This document shows positions 61,632-64,000 of a stretch of DNA of 64,000 nt, in pieces. The position numbers were made by a program, and so were the translations under genes. Origin of the DNA: Rathayibacter tritici (GTDB lineage Bacteria; Actinomycetota; Actinomycetes; Actinomycetales; Microbacteriaceae); the NCBI RefSeq assembly GCF_002932875.1, contig NZ_PSWS01000048.1, forward strand, positions 62,001 through 126,000, given 5' to 3'. Within the stretch, counting starts at the first letter, position 1; each line of letters opens with the position of its first letter. The notes beneath the pieces were generated by a model that saw only the letters and a program-made list of their open reading frames with translations, did no database searches and was not told the DNA's origin.

Positions 61632-63491
61632 TCAGGAGCCGGTGCGGAAGAGCAGCCAGCGCCGATCCGAGTCCGTGCTGACGACGCTGGGCCGGTCGGG
61701 GTCGGCCACCGCGTCGACGAAGGGCTTCCAGCCGTCGAGGTCGTCGACGTAGGCGAAGGTGTCGACCAGGACCGCGCAGGCTCCTGACGCGTCGTACTCG
61801 CGCTCGAACGCCCGGGGCGTGCTGGCGCGATTCCAGTCATCGGCCGATCGGGTGCCCCGGACCGCGCCGTAGCTGTAGCGCAGGCCGCCGTCGTCCGAGG
61901 AGTAAAGGTAGGGCAGGGCCTCGTCGTAATCGCCCATGTTCCCGATCGGGTCGGTCTCGGGGAAGTCCTTGAGCGGGAGCTGCACGATCCCGCAGCCGTC
62001 GGCGAGTCGGCGCTCGGTCTCCTGAGCGAACGCGCGAACGGAGGAGTCGCTGGTCGGAGCGAGCGGGATCGCTGCCGCCGTTCCCGCCACCTGGTCGATC
62101 AGTCCGACCGCGGCGACGACCGCCAGCGCGGGGAAGAGGAGCCGCCGGCGACGAACGAGCGTCTCGAGGGCGATGCCCGCGACGCCGAGCGCGAGAACGC
62201 TGAGCACGATCGACATCCGTGACCACGCTCGAATCTCGGGGCTCACGACGTACGAGAGGATGGCTCCGAGTCCGGCGACGATGAAGAACAGCAGTGCGAC
62301 GACGAACGCCTGACTGAGCAGCCCGACCCGAGCGTCCATGACCAGCAGGGCGAGGCGCGAGCGCGGAGCTGCGCCGGTGCGTCCCGCCCGGCCGAGCGCC
62401 GACAGCACGATCAGCAGGACGAGCAGGAACGCGGCAGAGACGACCACGGCCGTCGAGGGGTTCTCGGTCGTCGGGAGGATCGCGCTCGAGCGGGCGTACC
62501 CCTGCGCGAGTTCGGCCAGCGAGGAGAACCCGCTGGTGGGCGAGGGTAAGAGCAGGCTCTGCATCTTGCCGCCGTAGAACTCCGACTCCTGCGCCGAGCG
62601 GCCCTGGAAGTACTTCTCGTAGCGATCGCCCTGGTCGATGGAGAGCACGGCGAGCTGGACGGCGATGAAGCTCAGGAATGAGCCCAGCGCGAGCGTGGGC
62701 CAGGCGAGGCTGCGGACGGGGGATCGGCGTATGAGGGCCGCGAGCACCGCGAGAACCCAGGCCGAGCCGAGCACGATCGCACCGAAGACGAAGTAGTACG
62801 ACTGCGTCCACGCGATCGCCAGCGCGAGGGCGACGACGATCCCCGCTCGCACAAGGCGACGACGGCGCCGGCCTGCGATGCCCGCGGTCCACCGGTTCAG
62901 CGGATCCGTCTCCCGCCCGCCGATGACCAGCAGCAGCACGCCGATGAGCGGTACCGCCCAGTACTGCGCGAGGAAGGGGTGGCCGAAGGATAGTTGCACG
63001 AAGTGGTAGGGCAGCACCGCCGTCAGCACACCGAGCACCACGGACGTGACGCGGCGCAGACGCAGGGCTCGGAAGAAGACGTAGGCGGTGGCTCCCACGG
63101 CGGTGAAGCCGGCGATGCTGTAGAGGTTGAGCAGCCAGACGCCGTCGGGCGTGAGCGGCCCGACGACAGCGACGAAGACGGCCGACCAGGGATCGAACAA
63201 GGGCGCGAAGAAGAGATTCTGCGCCGCGGGGAACCCGAGCCTGCCGTTGGGGAGGAACGGGAACACCTCGCGTGCACTCGAGAAGATCGTGTAGTGCAGC
63301 ACCTGGTCCGGGCCGCCGAACGTCCACCTCTTTTCCAGGATCTTCGGAGTGATTCTGAGCGCGAGCATCCCGAGCGCTGTCGAGAGCACGGCGGTGACGG
63401 CGGCGAACCCTGCGTCGAGGAGGATCGCCGGACGGTGACGGCGCTGTCGGCCCTCCACAGGTTTGCTGACGGCAGCCTCCTCGATGATCAT
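61632..63491 (-). CDS. Large multi-span membrane protein, probable GT-C glycosyltransferase-like
   Basis: 619 residues with about 11-13 membrane helices over residues 25-480 and a soluble C-terminal part. An N-terminal exoplasmic loop contains FGGPDQVLHYTIFSSAREVF, resembling the first loop of GT-C enzymes that use polyprenyl-phosphate sugars. The Arg- and Asp-containing loop LSFGHPFLAQYW and the late soluble domain (IVQLPLKDFPETDPIGNMGD) occur in YfhO/DUF6311-type proteins. No specific substrate can be given. It stands convergent to the mannose synthase and divergent from the UXS-like gene. Confidence 0.7.
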   Translation of the reverse strand: MIIEEAAVSKPVEGRQRRHRPAILLDAGFAAVTAVLSTALGMLALRITPKILEKRWTFGGPDQVLHYTIFSSAREVFPFLPNGRLGFPAAQNLFFAPLFDPWSAVFVAVVGPLTPDGVWLLNLYSIAGFTAVGATAYVFFRALRLRRVTSVVLGVLTAVLPYHFVQLSFGHPFLAQYWAVPLIGVLLLVIGGRETDPLNRWTAGIAGRRRRRLVRAGIVVALALAIAWTQSYYFVFGAIVLGSAWVLAVLAALIRRSPVRSLAWPTLALGSFLSFIAVQLAVLSIDQGDRYEKYFQGRSAQESEFYGGKMQSLLLPSPTSGFSSLAELAQGYARSSAILPTTENPSTAVVVSAAFLLVLLIVLSALGRAGRTGAAPRSRLALLVMDARVGLLSQAFVVALLFFIVAGLGAILSYVVSPEIRAWSRMSIVLSVLALGVAGIALETLVRRRRLLFPALAVVAAVGLIDQVAGTAAAIPLAPTSDSSVRAFAQETERRLADGCGIVQLPLKDFPETDPIGNMGDYDEALPYLYSSDDGGLRYSYGAVRGTRSADDWNRASTPRAFEREYDASGACAVLVDTFAYVDDLDGWKPFVDAVADPDRPSVVSTDSDRRWLLFRTGS

Positions 63492-63550
63492 CCGATCGTG
63501 GTCCTTCCGATCCGCGGACGCGCCAGGTGTGCCAGGCGCGACCGAAACCC

Positions 63551-63556
63551 TATGGT
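63551..63556 (+). promoter_or_regulatory. -10 box (TATGGT) upstream of the epimerase gene
   Basis: TATGGT lies 62 nt before the ATG of the sugar-nucleotide epimerase/decarboxylase gene in a 127-nt divergent region. Confidence 0.35.
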
Positions 63557-63618
63557 AATTTCTTCGGGTTCCGCCGGGATGTCGCCGCCCAGCACACATG
63601 CTCGACGAAAGCTCTTCT

Positions 63619-64000
63619 ATGACACGCACTGTTCTCCTCGCCGGTGGCGCCGGATTCGTGGGATCGAATCTGGCCACCGAACTCCTTCTCCGCGGCGACC
63701 GGGTAGTCGTCCTCGACTCCCTGCTGACCGGCTCGACCCGCAACGTCGCCGCCCACCTCGGCCACCCCGCACTCACGGTGATTCAGGAGGACGCGGCCAA
63801 CGCACGCGACCTCGACGGTCCCTTCGACGTGGTGCTGCACTTCGCCTCGCCGGCGTCGCCACCGCGGTACCTCGCGCATCCGATCGAGACGCTGCATGCG
63901 GGGTCCGTGGTCACAGAGGCGCTGCTGGATGTGGCACGCCGCGACGGTGCCCGATTCGTGCTCGCTTCCACGTCGGAGGTCTACGGCGATCCGCACGTGC
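63619..64000 (+). CDS. NAD-dependent epimerase/decarboxylase, UDP-glucuronate decarboxylase-like (cut by window end)
   Basis: The first 127 residues are visible. The NAD motif LLAGGAGFVGSNLATELLLR is followed by VLDSLLTGSTRNV and the UXS-type active-site segment HFASPASPPRYLAHPIETL, then LASTSEVYGDP. These fit UDP-glucuronate decarboxylase (UDP-xylose synthase), an extended SDR; related dTDP/UDP-sugar epimerases are possible. The catalytic YxxxK lies beyond the window. It probably opens a further polysaccharide or nucleotide-sugar gene group. Confidence 0.82.
   Translation, partial: MTRTVLLAGGAGFVGSNLATELLLRGDRVVVLDSLLTGSTRNVAAHLGHPALTVIQEDAANARDLDGPFDVVLHFASPASPPRYLAHPIETLHAGSVVTEALLDVARRDGARFVLASTSEVYGDPHV

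Overview
The window is about 64 kb of high-GC DNA packed with short-gapped, often 4-nt-overlapping genes. GTG starts are frequent, and many starts have a TANNNT box 6-7 nt upstream and no leader. Together with acyl-CoA carboxylase epsilon, LytR-CpsA-Psr, lipomannan-type mannosyltransferase, DUF1023 and DUF559 proteins this points to an actinobacterium. Gene content best fits Microbacteriaceae (Rathayibacter/Curtobacterium/Clavibacter-like); the genus is not settled from sequence alone. No rRNA, tRNA, CRISPR, prophage or classical IS was seen.

Layout. 1-2.1 kb: end of a ScfR/RamB-type regulator, then a DUF559 nuclease-fold gene bracketed by two inverted 61-nt palindromic elements. 2.1-7.6 kb: glycerol use (SorC-type regulator divergent from glpD, glpF, glpK). 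7.9-10.5 kb: HAD phosphatase, trpS, xth. 10.6-11.0 kb: intergenic 19-nt tandem repeats. 11.1-15.1 kb: fructose PTS operon (fruR-fruK-IIA-IIBBC), every junction overlapping by 4 nt. 15.3-17.5 kb: YihY and a second DUF559 gene bracketed by a different palindrome family. 17.5-21.1 kb: sdhCDAB. 21.2-23.6 kb: GDP-mannose synthesis and a mannosyltransferase. 23.8-35.6 kb: nucleoside uptake and salvage (BMP lipoprotein, ABC ATPase, two permeases, cdd, deoA, add, phosphosugar mutase, PNP) plus an orphan PTS IIA-IIB pair. 35.6-49.8 kb: LpdA-type quinone reductase and a dispersed acyl-CoA carboxylase set (accA, maf, accE, accD, birA), interrupted by an RNA methyltransferase, a three-gene signalling cassette and an MprF-like gene. 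49.8-53.4 kb: PH protein, purK, purE, LCP. 53.6-56.3 kb: DUF1023 hydrolase and a lipoprotein. 56.4-64 kb: cell-wall and envelope glycan genes (GT4, rmlD, rmlC, GT2, GtrA, polyprenyl-phosphate mannose synthase, GT-C-like protein, and the start of a UDP-glucuronate decarboxylase-like gene).

How it works together. Glycerol enters through GlpF, is phosphorylated by GlpK and oxidised by GlpD. Nucleosides enter through the BMP-type ABC system and are split to bases and pentose phosphates, which the mutase moves to glycolysis. The AccA/D/E proteins with BirA form a biotin-dependent acyl-CoA carboxylase. ManC, the mannosyltransferases, GtrA and Rml proteins supply mannose and rhamnose for the envelope, and LCP may attach polymers to the wall. 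Much of this set is also neighbouring in Mycobacterium tuberculosis (about Rv3264c-Rv3319), so the window is an old actinobacterial backbone with local insertions.

Most interesting: (1) two DUF559 genes, each between an inverted pair of its own palindromic repeat, resembling a REP/RAYT-like arrangement; (2) a response regulator, histidine kinase and degenerate kinase followed by a palindromic operator-like site and a possible 31-aa peptide ORF; (3) a leaderless 15-codon ORF coupled to purE.
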